Positions 7,255 to 15,681 of a stretch of DNA of 36,188 nucleotides are shown piece by piece. Each line of letters starts with the position of its first letter. Position 1 is the first letter of the stretch. This DNA is from an uncultured bacterium (GTDB lineage Bacteria > Pseudomonadota > Alphaproteobacteria > Sphingomonadales > Sphingomonadaceae). The position numbers and the translations under genes were made by a program. The notes under the pieces were generated by a model. The model made no database searches and had not been told where the DNA came from. It was given only the letters and a program-made list of their open reading frames with translations. The stretch covers positions 1 through 36,188 of the forward strand of contig CAISGR010000007.1 of assembly GCA_903884945.1 (NCBI GenBank), written 5' to 3'.

Positions 7255-8475
7255 TCAACCGCCATCGCGGCGCGCGGCAGCGCGGACGGTGCGTGCGAAC
7301 AGCAGCACCGCCCCGCTCATCAGGGCGGCGGCGAGCACGAAGGGCGCGCCGGGGAAATACAGGCCGTGCCCATCGGTGAAGCGGCCGAACACCCCCGCCA
7401 TCACCAGCGGGCCGATGATCGCGGCGACCGCGACCGTGCTGGCGATCGCACCCTGCAGCTCGCCCTGCGCATTCTCCGGCGTCGCGCGCGACATCAGCGC
7501 CTGCATCGCGGGAAAGGCGATATTGCCCATCGTGCCGATCGCCATGCCGGGAAACAGCATCCAGCCCGCCGGGGCGAAGGCGAAGATCAGATAGGCAGGC
7601 ACCGCGCAGCACAGCCCGGCCAGGCCGGCGCGCCCCTCGCCGAAGCGGCGAAAGGCCGGGCCGCTGAGCCCGCCCTGGACGACCGCGACGAGCACCCCGA
7701 ACAGTGCGATCGACAGGCCGATCGTCAGCGGCGTCCAGCCGAATTTGAGGATGGTGTAATAGGGCCAGACCGCGATCTGGCTCTGCACGGCAAGCTGCAT
7801 GACCAGGATCGCGGCGAGAAAACCGACCACAACGGGCAGCCGGCGCATCTGGATCAGGCTGCCCAGCGGATTGGCGCGGTGCAGGGTGAAGGCGCGGCGG
7901 CGCTCGCGCGGCAGCGTCTCGGGCAGGATCGCCCAGCCGATCGCCGCGCCGCCCAGCGCGAGCGCGCAGGCCACCGCGAAGGGAACCCGGTCGCCGAGCG
8001 AGCCGAGCAGGCCGCCGATCGCGGGCCCCGCCACGAAGCCGGCGGCGCCGAACGCGCCGAGCAGGCCGAAGGCGCGGCCGCGCGTCTCGGGCGTCGCGGT
8101 GTCGGCGACGCAGCTGTTGGCCGCTGCCCAGGTCGCGCCCATCAGGCCGGAGACGATCCGGCCGGCAAACAGCCAGGCAAGCGTCGGCGCGAACGCCATC
8201 AGCGCATAATCCAGCCCAAGCGCCGCAAGGGTGACGAGCAGGACGGGGCGGCGGCCGAAATGGTCGCTCAGCCCGCCGATCACCGGGGCGAACAGGAACT
8301 GCATGGCGGCATAGGCGAACAGCAGGAAGCCGCCGAGCTCGGCCGCGCGATCGATCCCGACATGCGCGAGATGACCGATCAGCGACGGCAGCACCGGCAT
8401 GATCAAGCCGATCCCGCACATGTCGATGAAGCAGATGAAGCCGACGAACAACATCGTCCGGTTCGAATCAGGCAC
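7255..8475 (-). CDS. MFS drug exporter, DHA1/TetA-like, 406 aa
   Basis: Twelve-helix inner-membrane antiporter predicted to expel small hydrophobic compounds in exchange for protons. The cytoplasmic loop between helices 2 and 3 carries GGLSDHFGRRPVLL, the MFS motif A. Helix 5 carries RGRAFGLLGAFGAAGFVAGP with following GGLLG, matching motif C of drug antiporters. The N-terminal GFICFIDMCGIGLIMPVLP is typical of TetA-group proteins. The length is normal. I chose GTG at 8475, preceded by GGGGGAA at a good distance; ATG at 8454 is the alternative. The substrate cannot be read from sequence, and tetracycline specificity should not be assumed. It is flanked by the chemoreceptor upstream and the tail-collar gene downstream, with no local regulator of the TetR type. 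Confidence 0.92.
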   Translation of the reverse strand: MPDSNRTMLFVGFICFIDMCGIGLIMPVLPSLIGHLAHVGIDRAAELGGFLLFAYAAMQFLFAPVIGGLSDHFGRRPVLLVTLAALGLDYALMAFAPTLAWLFAGRIVSGLMGATWAAANSCVADTATPETRGRAFGLLGAFGAAGFVAGPAIGGLLGSLGDRVPFAVACALALGGAAIGWAILPETLPRERRRAFTLHRANPLGSLIQMRRLPVVVGFLAAILVMQLAVQSQIAVWPYYTILKFGWTPLTIGLSIALFGVLVAVVQGGLSGPAFRRFGEGRAGLAGLCCAVPAYLIFAFAPAGWMLFPGMAIGTMGNIAFPAMQALMSRATPENAQGELQGAIASTVAVAAIIGPLVMAGVFGRFTDGHGLYFPGAPFVLAAALMSGAVLLFARTVRAAARRDGG

Positions 8476-8568
8476 TGTCGGCGTTCCCCCCGCGGGTCGC
8501 CTATGGGAATGGCGACGGTGTCGCAATCGGGCCGTGGTGCCCAATCCCCGACGGGCTCGGCTGGCGTG

Positions 8569-9939
8569 TCAGGCGGCGACCCTTGCCGCGAAGTCGCCGG
8601 CGCTGCCCTTGAGCGTGCCGAGCCGCGCATCGAGCCGGTCGAAACCACGGCCGACTCCGTCGATATCGTCGGCGACGGCTTCCGTATCCTCGCGGATCGC
8701 GGCAATCGTGTTCGACATGGAATCGGCGGCAAGCGCGGTTTCGTCGACCGCGGCGGTGATCGCGGTTACGGTCTGCGCCTGCGCTTCCATCGCGAAGCGG
8801 ATGCGGTTCGCGCTGTCCTGCACCTCGGTAACGATCGCCTTGATCGAGGCGTTGGTCGCGACCGTGGAGCGCGTGGCCGACTGGATCGCGGCGATCTTGG
8901 CGGCGATGTCGTCGGTGGCGCGCGCGGTCTGGCTGGCGAGGCTCTTCACTTCCTGAGCGACCACCGCGAAGCCGCGCCCGGCGTCGCCGGCGCGCGCCGC
9001 CTCGATCGTCGCGTTGAGCGCAAGCAGGTTGGTCTGCCCGGCGATGTCGCGAATCAGGCCGAGGATCGATTCGATCGATTGCGCATGGCCGCTGAGCGTT
9101 TCCGACATGCCGACGGCGGCGCCTGCCTGGGACAGGGCCCGGGTCGCGATTTCGGCGGCTGCCTCCACTTCGGTGCGCGCGCCCTCGATCGCCCGGATCA
9201 GGCCGGCGGCGGTTCGCGCAGCCTCGCGCATCGCCAGGGCCGACTGCTCGGCGGCGGCCGCGACCTCCGAGGTCTTGCCGATCATGCCGCGCGCCGATGC
9301 AGAACTGCGGACGGTCTGCTGGCGCAGCTCGACGCCCTCCTGTGTGGCTGCCTCCACCATGTTGGCGATGCCGTCGCGAAAATCGCCAGCCAGTTGGTCG
9401 CGCTGCCGCTTCGCGTCGAATTCGATATAGGCGGTGTAGAGCGAGGCGTAGATATCGCATTCGAGCGAGCGCAGCCGGAAGAACACGTCATTGAGCCGCT
9501 GGCGCTCCTCCTTCGAGCAGTCGTGCCGCCGGGACAGGATTTCGAGCATCTGCGTCGCGCCTTCGCAGGTCATCGAAATCAGCGCGGTCAGCGACACATT
9601 GGCGGCGAAGGCCTGGGCAACCATCCGCTCGGCCGAGCGCACCCATTCGGGCCGATCGGCGTGATCGTAGCGGTTGCGGAGATAGGCGATCCCGGTCTCC
9701 ACCGTCCAGGCGGTGCCGCGCGCGGTGACCGCATCGCGGCCGTTGAAGTGATGCCGCCACTGCGTGCGCTGGGTTTCGGCGACAAGCGCCATTTCCGGCT
9801 CGACGATCGCCCACATTTGGCGCGCCACGGCGAGATCGTCTGCGGTGAAGTTGAACAGGCGGAGCCGCTCGGCGAGGTTTAGGGTATCGGCGACGCTGCC
9901 CGGGACGGGCAGGTGCTTGCGCGGGATTGGCTCGTTCAC
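8569..9939 (-). CDS. Soluble methyl-accepting chemotaxis protein with a globin-like helical N-terminal domain, 456 aa
   Basis: Cytoplasmic chemoreceptor that would signal through CheA/CheW. The signalling hairpin tip is clear at residues 298-330 ([21 protein letters not shown], then [15 protein letters not shown]). The long coiled-coil arms run from about 180 to 445. No transmembrane helix is present. Residues 20-170 form an all-helical sensor of about the size of a protoglobin domain, beginning [20 protein letters not shown], and containing [18 protein letters not shown], which resembles the 'H.RIgl.p.W' region of globin-coupled sensors. The expected proximal His appears replaced by Arg, so haem binding is doubtful (inference from an eye alignment). 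No C-terminal receptor-tethering pentapeptide is present. GTG at 9939 follows AAGG by 8 bases; GTG at 9969 is an alternative. Confidence 0.9.
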   Translation of the reverse strand: MNEPIPRKHLPVPGSVADTLNLAERLRLFNFTADDLAVARQMWAIVEPEMALVAETQRTQWRHHFNGRDAVTARGTAWTVETGIAYLRNRYDHADRPEWVRSAERMVAQAFAANVSLTALISMTCEGATQMLEILSRRHDCSKEERQRLNDVFFRLRSLECDIYASLYTAYIEFDAKRQRDQLAGDFRDGIANMVEAATQEGVELRQQTVRSSASARGMIGKTSEVAAAAEQSALAMREAARTAAGLIRAIEGARTEVEAAAEIATRALSQAGAAVGMSETLSGHAQSIESILGLIRDIAGQTNLLALNATIEAARAGDAGRGFAVVAQEVKSLASQTARATDDIAAKIAAIQSATRSTVATNASIKAIVTEVQDSANRIRFAMEAQAQTVTAITAAVDETALAADSMSNTIAAIREDTEAVADDIDGVGRGFDRLDARLGTLKGSAGDFAARVAA

Positions 9940-10273
9940 GGCGTGGACCTTGCGACATATGCCGGGCACCGGCCGGATATGACTAGGCGCCGCCGGTTAA
10001 GGAGCGGTTATGGCGTCACAATTGTTGCTGTCCGCCGGCGCGGGGCGGGACGGGCGCATCGATCGTGAGCCGCCCCGGCCGTGCGACGCTACGGTTTTTG
10101 TTTGTACGGCCTTGTCCCAGCCCCCGCCATGTCGCAAGAGCCTGCGCAACCAGCATTGCGGTGCAATCGGCCCCGGAGCGAGTTCGGGGTGACGTAGGGT
10201 CACGGTACCTCTAAAGGCAGTGATCCTATAGGATTCGCGCCCGCGTGATGGCGACGACGAAAGCGAGAGATGC
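9940..10273. other. Divergent intergenic region (334 bases) between the chemoreceptor and maeB
   Basis: No credible gene is seen. Two inverted repeats lie on the maeB side: GTGAC-N5-GTCAC at 10189-10203, and the perfect 12-base palindrome ATCCTATAGGAT at 10223-10234, whose TATAGG could double as a -10. No convincing -35 partner is present. The part nearer the chemoreceptor is GC-rich with a T-run at 10094-10101 and shows no clear signal. Confidence 0.55.
10223..10234. promoter_or_regulatory. Perfect 12-base palindrome upstream of maeB
   Basis: ATCCTATAGGAT is its own reverse complement and sits 40 bases before the maeB start codon. It is AT-richer than its surroundings, and its TATAGG resembles a -10 element, so an operator or core promoter is possible. 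A 12-base palindrome can also arise by chance. Confidence 0.3.
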
Positions 10274-12535
10274 ATGGCCGACGAATCGAACGTCCAGTTT
10301 TCCGAGCGCGAAGCGCTGCTGTTCCATTCCGAAGGCCGACCGGGCAAGATCGAGATCATCGCCTCCAAGCCGATGGCGACGCAGCGCGACCTCTCCCTGG
10401 CCTATTCGCCCGGCGTCGCGGTGCCGGTGCAGGCGATCTACGACGATCCCGCCACCGCCTATGACTATACCGCCAAGGGCAATCTCGTCGCGGTGATCTC
10501 CAACGGTACCGCCATTCTCGGCATGGGCAATCTCGGCGCGCTGGCGTCGAAGCCGGTGATGGAAGGCAAGGCGGTCCTGTTCAAGCGCTTCGCCGATGTC
10601 GATGCGATCGACATCGAGCTGAAGACCGAGGATGTCGACCGGCTGATCGACGCGATCGAGCTGATGGAGCCGAGCTTCGGCGGCATCAACCTGGAGGACA
10701 TCAAGTCCCCCGAATGCTTCATCATCGAGCAGACGCTGCGCGCACGGATGAACATCCCGGTGTTCCATGACGACCAGCACGGCACCGCGATCATCGCCGC
10801 CGCCGGGCTGATCAACGCGCTGTACCTGACCGGCCGCGACATCAAGGACACCACGGTCGTGGTGAACGGCGCCGGCGCGGCCGCGATCGCCTGTGCCGAG
10901 CTGATCAAGGCGATGGGCCTGCCGCACGACCAGTTGCTGATGTGCGATCGCACCGGCGTGATCTGGCAAGGCCGCACCGACGACATGAACCAGTGGAAGT
11001 CGGCGCACGCGGTGAAGACCGAGAAGCGCTCGCTGGCCGAGGCGCTGGACGGCGCCGACGTGTTCCTGGGGCTTTCCGCCGCCGGCGCGCTGCCGGCCGA
11101 GCTGCTGATGAAGATGGCGCCCAAGCCGATCATCTTCGCCATGGCCAATCCCGACCCCGAGATTACCCCGCCCGACGCCAAGCGCGCACGTCCCGACGTG
11201 ATCATCGCGACGGGCCGGTCGGACTATCCGAACCAGGTCAACAATGTGCTCGGCTTCCCCTTCATCTTCCGCGGGGCGCTCGACGTACGGGCGACGACGA
11301 TCAACGACGAGATGAAGGTGGCGGCCGCCGAGGCGCTCGCCGCGCTGGCGCGCCAGCAGGTGCCGGAGGAAGTCGCGGTCGCCTATGGCGTGCGCCACAC
11401 CTTCGGCCCCGATTACATCATCCCGGCGCCGTTCGATCCGCGGCTGATGGAGATCGTGCCTGCCGCCGTCGCCAAGGCGGCGATGGATTCGGGCGTGGCG
11501 ACCAAGCCGATCCTCGACATGGAGGCCTATCGCCAGACGCTCCGCGCGCGAATGAACCCGACCACTTCGGTGCTCAGCCTCGCCTATGAGGGCGCGCGGG
11601 CGCACCCCAAGCGGGTGCTGTTCGCCGAGGGCGAGGAAGAGGTGGTGCTGCGCGCTGCGATCGCGTTCAAGGACGGCGGCTATGGCACGCCGGTGCTGGT
11701 CGGCCGCGAGGACGTGTATGACCGGCTGAAGGCGCTCGGCGTCAGCGACCCCGAAAGCTATGAGCTGCATAACAGCCGCAATTCGCCACTAGTGCCGGCG
11801 ATGGTCGAGTTTCTCTACAAGCGGCTGCAGCGGCGCGGCTATCTGCGCCGCGACGTCGAGCGCATGATCAACCAGGACCGCAACATCTTCGGCGCGGTGC
11901 TCCTCCAGCTCGGCGAGGCCGATGCGATGATCACGGGCATCACCCGCACCTATGCGCACACGATGCGCGAAGTGCGGCGCGTGATCGATCCCGAGCCCGG
12001 CCGGACGCCGTTCGGCATCCACCTGATGGTCGGGCAGAGCCACACCGTCTTCATGGCCGACACGACGATCAACGAGCGGCCGTCCGCCGAGGAACTGGCC
12101 GACATCGCCGAGCAGACAGCGCTGGTCGCGCGCCGCATGGGCCATGAGCCGCGCGTCGCGTTCCTCAGCTATTCCACCTTCGGCAATCCCGAGGGGCGCT
12201 GGCTGGAGAATCTGCGCGATGCAGTGAAGGTGCTCGACGAGCGCAAGGTCGGCTTCGAATATGAAGGCGAGATGGCGCCGGACGTGGCGCTGAACCCGAA
12301 GCAGCTCGCCAACTATCCGTTCGCGCGGCTGTCCGGCCCGGCGAACGTGCTGATCATGCCGGGGCTGCAGAGCGCGAACATCTCGGCCAAGCTGCTGCGC
12401 GAGCTGGGCGGCGATTCAGTGATCGGCCCGATGCTCGTGGGTATGGAGAAGTCAGTGCAGATCGCGCCGATGACGAGCACCGCGAGCGAGCTGGTGACGC
12501 TGGCGGTGCTGGCTGCCGGCGGGATCGCGCGATAG
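10274..12535 (+). CDS. maeB: NADP-dependent malic enzyme with phosphotransacetylase-like C-terminal domain, 753 aa
   Basis: Decarboxylates malate to pyruvate, yielding NADPH (or NADH), and so links the TCA cycle to gluconeogenesis and lipid synthesis. Residues 1 to about 430 are the malic enzyme: LAYSPGVAVPV near the N-terminus, PVMEGKAVLFK, then VFHDDQHGTAII and VVVNGAGAAAIA (dinucleotide-binding loop), and AMANPDPEITP. Residues about 430-753 match phosphate acetyl/butyryl transferase (RVLFAEGEEEVVLRAA, GFEYEGEMAPDVAL, MPGLQSANISAKLL). In the known MaeB family the second domain is regulatory, binding acetyl-CoA, rather than a working transacetylase. The length is typical of the MaeB class. 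Start ATG is preceded by GCGAGAGA. Transcription ends before a GC-rich palindrome. Confidence 0.97.
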   Translation: MADESNVQFSEREALLFHSEGRPGKIEIIASKPMATQRDLSLAYSPGVAVPVQAIYDDPATAYDYTAKGNLVAVISNGTAILGMGNLGALASKPVMEGKAVLFKRFADVDAIDIELKTEDVDRLIDAIELMEPSFGGINLEDIKSPECFIIEQTLRARMNIPVFHDDQHGTAIIAAAGLINALYLTGRDIKDTTVVVNGAGAAAIACAELIKAMGLPHDQLLMCDRTGVIWQGRTDDMNQWKSAHAVKTEKRSLAEALDGADVFLGLSAAGALPAELLMKMAPKPIIFAMANPDPEITPPDAKRARPDVIIATGRSDYPNQVNNVLGFPFIFRGALDVRATTINDEMKVAAAEALAALARQQVPEEVAVAYGVRHTFGPDYIIPAPFDPRLMEIVPAAVAKAAMDSGVATKPILDMEAYRQTLRARMNPTTSVLSLAYEGARAHPKRVLFAEGEEEVVLRAAIAFKDGGYGTPVLVGREDVYDRLKALGVSDPESYELHNSRNSPLVPAMVEFLYKRLQRRGYLRRDVERMINQDRNIFGAVLLQLGEADAMITGITRTYAHTMREVRRVIDPEPGRTPFGIHLMVGQSHTVFMADTTINERPSAEELADIAEQTALVARRMGHEPRVAFLSYSTFGNPEGRWLENLRDAVKVLDERKVGFEYEGEMAPDVALNPKQLANYPFARLSGPANVLIMPGLQSANISAKLLRELGGDSVIGPMLVGMEKSVQIAPMTSTASELVTLAVLAAGGIAR

Positions 12536-12537
12536 CC

Positions 12538-12623
12538 GTCGCCCCGGCGAAGGCCGGGGCCGCTACGCTTTGGTCGGGTCGGTTGCCTGGAACGCAGCGG
12601 CCCCGGCCTTCGCCGGGGCACGC
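12538..12623. repeat. Dispersed palindromic (REP-like) element, copy 1
   Basis: Arms at 12541-12563 and 12597-12619 are perfect 23-base inverted repeats separated by 33 bases. Each arm is itself a small palindrome (CCCCGGC with GCCGGGG around GAAG), so the element can fold as a long hairpin or a cloverleaf. It lies between the convergent maeB and SDR genes, where it could also stop transcription from both sides. A second copy is at 13449-13535. Confidence 0.88.
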
Positions 12624-12643
12624 ATAATGCGTCAGTCGACGCC

Positions 12644-13432
12644 TTACGCGTCGATGCTTGTCCCGAGCGCCGCGTGGACCAGGCCGCCGTCGACGGTGAT
12701 CGTGTCGCCCACCACATAGTCGCCCGCGCGGCTCGCGAGGTAGATCGCGGCGCCCGCCATATCCTCGGCGACGCCGATGCGCCGTGCCGGGATGCCCTTG
12801 GCGATTGCCTCGCCATGGTCGCGCGCCGCCTTGTTCATCTCGCTGGCGAAGGCGCCGGGGGCGATCGAGGTGACGTTGATCGAATCCTCGATCAGTCGCG
12901 CCGCCATGCGCTTGGTGAGATAGATCAGCGCCGATTTGGACGCGTGATAGCTGTAGGTTTCCCACGGATTCAGCCGCTGGCCGTCAATCGAGGTGATGTT
13001 GATGACCTTGGCCGGCTGGCCGCGGCTGGCGGCTGCCTTGAGCGCGCCGTGCAGCGCCTGGGTGAGGAAGAAGGGCGACTTGACGTTGAGGTCCATCACC
13101 TTGTCCCAGCCCTTTTCGGGGAAGACGTCGAACGGTTCGCCCCAGGCGGCGCCGGCATTGTTGACCAGGATGTCGAGCTTGTCGGTATGCTCGGCGAGCT
13201 GGGCGGCAAGCGCCTTGCAGCCGGCGACGGTCGAGACGTCCTGGGGCAGGGCGATGCATTTCTCGCCCAGTTCCGCAGCAGTCGCGAAGCAGGCATCGGC
13301 CTTGCGCGCCGAGATATAGACGGTCGCGCCCTGCGCGATGAAGCCGGCCGCGATCATTTTGCCGATGCCGCGCGAGCCCCCGGTGACGAGGGCGATGCGG
13401 CCGTCGAGGCGGAAGAGGTTCGTCGTGTCCAT
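12644..13432 (-). CDS. SDR family oxidoreductase (RhlG/FabG-like), 262 aa
   Basis: NAD(P)-dependent reductase or dehydrogenase of the classical short-chain family. The cofactor motif TGGSRGIG is at 17-24, NNAG at 91-94, the catalytic Ser at 148 in NITSIDG, and Tyr162 with Lys166 in YHASK. The C-terminus has the usual DGGLVHA. SARK at 41-44 after the second strand, with no acidic residue at the strand end, favours NADP(H) (inference). Closest by feel to 3-oxoacyl reductases of the RhlG type. ATG at 13432 follows AGGAG by 11 bases; an out-of-frame ATG overlaps it. It lies downstream of an acyl-CoA dehydrogenase on the same strand, separated by a REP-like element, which suggests a lipid or CoA-thioester substrate. 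Confidence 0.93.
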   Translation of the reverse strand: MDTTNLFRLDGRIALVTGGSRGIGKMIAAGFIAQGATVYISARKADACFATAAELGEKCIALPQDVSTVAGCKALAAQLAEHTDKLDILVNNAGAAWGEPFDVFPEKGWDKVMDLNVKSPFFLTQALHGALKAAASRGQPAKVINITSIDGQRLNPWETYSYHASKSALIYLTKRMAARLIEDSINVTSIAPGAFASEMNKAARDHGEAIAKGIPARRIGVAEDMAGAAIYLASRAGDYVVGDTITVDGGLVHAALGTSIDA

Positions 13433-13448
13433 TCATGTTCTCCTGATC

Positions 13449-13535
13449 GTCGCCCCGGCGAAGGCCGGGGCCGCGCTGTGATGATGCGGAAGCGTACCCA
13501 AACGCAGCGGCCCCGGCCCTCCGCCGGGGCGACGC
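13449..13535. repeat. Dispersed palindromic (REP-like) element, copy 2
   Basis: The left arm (13452-13474) is identical over 23 bases to that of copy 1. The right arm (13507-13530) is 24 bases and differs around the inner loop. The spacer differs from copy 1 except for ACGCAG directly before the right arm. It fills the gap between the acyl-CoA dehydrogenase stop codon and the SDR start codon, which makes it a candidate processing or attenuation site if the two genes are co-transcribed. Confidence 0.88.
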
Positions 13536-13538
13536 GGG

Positions 13539-14684
13539 CTAGCCTCCCCGTTTGATCGTCTCTCGGGCGATGATGATCTGCTGGATCTGGCTCGTCCCCT
13601 CATAGATCCGGAACAGCCGCACATCACGGTAGAGCCGCTCGATCCCATAGTCCGCGATATAACCCGCACCGCCATAGATCTGCACCGCGCGGTCGGCGAC
13701 GCGGCCGACCATCTCGCTGGCGAAATATTTCGCCGCGGCGGATTCCATCACTACGTCCGTGCCAGCGTCCTTCGCGGCGGCGGTTTCAAGGACGAGCGCG
13801 CGGGCGGCGAGCGCCTCGGTCTTGGAATCGGCGATCATGCCCTGGATCAGCTGGTGCTCGGCGATCGGCTTGCCGAACTGCCTGCGCTCGGTCGCATAGG
13901 CAACGCAATCGGCGATGAGCCGCTCCGCCACGCCGACGCAAACCGCGGCAATGTGCAGCCGGCCGCGGTCGAGCACGCGCATCGCGATCTTGAAACCCTC
14001 GCCCTCGGCGCCGAGCCGGTTGGCGGCGGGAACCGCGACGTCGTCGAAGATCACATCGGCGACCTTGGCGCCCTTCTGCCCCATCTTCTTCTCGGGCTCG
14101 CCGATCGAAACCCCGGGCAGGTCGCGCGGCACGAGAAAGGCGGAAACGCCGCGGCCGCCGGCTTCCGCGCCGGTGCGCGCCATCACGGTGAACAGGTCGG
14201 CCTTGTCGGCATTGGTGATGTAGCGCTTGGTACCGGAGAGACGATAGACGTCGCCGTCCCGGATCGCCCTGGTCTTCACGCTGCCCGAATCGCTGCCGAC
14301 ATCGGGTTCGGTGAGGGCGAAGCTGGTGATGATCTCGCCGCTGGCGATCTTCGGGAGCCAGGCTGCCTTCTGCTCGGCGTTGCCCGCCATGACGAGGCCC
14401 TGGCTGCCGATCCCGACATTGGTGCCGAAGGTGGAGCGGAAGGCGGGCGTGGTGCGGCCGAGCTCGATCGCCACGCGCGCTTCCTCGCTCATGGTGAGCG
14501 CCAGGCCGCCATATTCCTCGGCGATCGAGAGGCCGAACAGGCCCATCTCGCGCATCTCGCGGACGATCTCCGCGGGGATCGCGTCCGCCTCCTCGACGGC
14601 GCCTTCGAGCGGGCGCAGCCGCTCCGCCACGAAGCGGCGGACCGTGTCGATCAGGGCGTCGAAGATTTCGGGATCGAGGGCCAT
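13539..14684 (-). CDS. Acyl-CoA dehydrogenase, 381 aa
   Basis: FAD-dependent alpha,beta-dehydrogenation of an acyl-CoA thioester, as in beta-oxidation or branched-chain catabolism; electrons pass to ETF. Family signatures are GLFGLSIAEEYGG near residue 50, FALTEPDVGSDSGSVKT near 125-141 (FAD and substrate-binding signature 1), RRQFGKPIAEHQ, and the C-terminal QIYGGAGYIADY. The catalytic base is probably Glu362 in RIYEGTSQIQ. Length and organisation are standard. AAAAGGACAGG precedes the ATG. Chain-length preference cannot be judged from sequence. The neighbouring SDR fits a linked fatty-acid or CoA-ester pathway, but the promoter region is shared only with the divergent second SDR. Confidence 0.96.
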   Translation of the reverse strand: MALDPEIFDALIDTVRRFVAERLRPLEGAVEEADAIPAEIVREMREMGLFGLSIAEEYGGLALTMSEEARVAIELGRTTPAFRSTFGTNVGIGSQGLVMAGNAEQKAAWLPKIASGEIITSFALTEPDVGSDSGSVKTRAIRDGDVYRLSGTKRYITNADKADLFTVMARTGAEAGGRGVSAFLVPRDLPGVSIGEPEKKMGQKGAKVADVIFDDVAVPAANRLGAEGEGFKIAMRVLDRGRLHIAAVCVGVAERLIADCVAYATERRQFGKPIAEHQLIQGMIADSKTEALAARALVLETAAAKDAGTDVVMESAAAKYFASEMVGRVADRAVQIYGGAGYIADYGIERLYRDVRLFRIYEGTSQIQQIIIARETIKRGG

Positions 14685-14794
14685 CCTGTCCTTTTCCGGT
14701 TGGCCGCGGGCGCGCCGCAGCGGGTTGACGCGTTGGTAAGGCGGAGTGCGGGCGCGGGCAAGCCTGCCCTACCCGAAATTCCAAAAAGCCCCGA

Positions 14795-14822
14795 TTGACC
14801 GGGCGAAACCCCATACTATGGT
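14795..14822 (+). promoter_or_regulatory. Candidate promoter for the SDR/GPH pair
   Basis: TTGACC (14795-14800) is separated by 16 bases from TATGGT (14817-14822), about 28 bases before the SDR start codon, leaving room for the GGAGAG Shine-Dalgarno. It lies in the divergent region shared with the acyl-CoA dehydrogenase gene. Confidence 0.4.
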
Positions 14823-14850
14823 GCCCAAAACGACAAGCAGGAGAGAGTGA

Positions 14851-15681
14851 ATGCGCTTTGCGGGCAAGCGCGCCGTTGTGACCGGCGGCGCTTCGGGTAT
14901 CGGTCGTGCAACCGCGCTGAGGCTGGTCGACGAAGGTGCCGAGGTGTGGATCGGCGATGTCGACGAGACGGGCGGGCGGGCGCTCGCCGAGACGTCGAAC
15001 GGGCGAATCCATTTCCTGCGGACTGACGTGACCGAGGTCGACGACATCGCCGCGCTGATGGCGGCGGCGGACTCGGCCGGCGGGCTCGACGTGCTGTTCA
15101 ACAATGCCGGCGCCGGCGGCTCGCGCGACCGGATCGACGAGATCTCGGCGGACGACTGGGACCGGACTCAGTCGCTGCTGCTGCGCTCGGTCGCGATGGG
15201 CATCCGTTATGCGGCGCCGCTGATGACGGCGCGCGGCGGCGGCGCGATCGTCAACACCGCCTCGATCGCGGCCCTGCAGAGCGGCGCGGCGCCGACCGCC
15301 TATTCAGTCGCCAAGGCCGGCGTGCTGCACCTGACCCATCTCGCCGCGGCCGAGCTGTCGCGCCACAATATCCGCGTCAACGCAGTATGCCCGGGGTTCA
15401 TCACCACCAACATCTTCACCGCCGCGCTCGGCCTGGATTCGGACAAGCGCGCGGCGGCGAACGGCATGATCGCCGGCATCGCGGCCCAGGCGCAGCCGCT
15501 GCAGCGCGCCGGGCGGCCGGAGGATATCGCCGCCGCCGTCGCCTATCTCGCGAGCGACGATGCGGGCTTCGTGACCGGTACGCACATCACCGTCGACGGC
15601 GGCATGACGATCGGGCCGCGGCACAGCTGGGATCCGGCCGCGCCCGCGATGTTCGCCGCGCTCGAGAAGTTCGCTTCGTGA
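14851..15681 (+). CDS. SDR family NAD-dependent oxidoreductase, 276 aa
   Basis: Classical short-chain dehydrogenase. TGGASGIG is at 11-18, Asp36 ends the second strand (WIGDVD), which favours NAD over NADP, NNAG is at 84-87, the catalytic Ser is 138, and Tyr151 with Lys155 form YSVAK. The C-terminal part has the usual VNAVCPGFITT and VTGTHITVDGGM. A GGAGAGAG Shine-Dalgarno precedes the ATG. Its last base overlaps the GTG start of the GPH transporter (GTGA), so substrate uptake and oxidation are probably coupled. Substrate unknown; a sugar, sterol or aromatic alcohol are all possible for this group. Confidence 0.94.
   Translation: MRFAGKRAVVTGGASGIGRATALRLVDEGAEVWIGDVDETGGRALAETSNGRIHFLRTDVTEVDDIAALMAAADSAGGLDVLFNNAGAGGSRDRIDEISADDWDRTQSLLLRSVAMGIRYAAPLMTARGGGAIVNTASIAALQSGAAPTAYSVAKAGVLHLTHLAAAELSRHNIRVNAVCPGFITTNIFTAALGLDSDKRAAANGMIAGIAAQAQPLQRAGRPEDIAAAVAYLASDDAGFVTGTHITVDGGMTIGPRHSWDPAAPAMFAALEKFAS

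Noticed and set aside
8458..8475. GGTTCGAATC resembling a tRNA T-loop
   Set aside because: It is within the MFS gene start; no acceptor stem or anticodon arm can be built around it.
7249..9882. 877-codon open frame on the plus strand
   Set aside because: It spans two clear minus-strand genes (MFS exporter and chemoreceptor) and has the composition of an antisense shadow.
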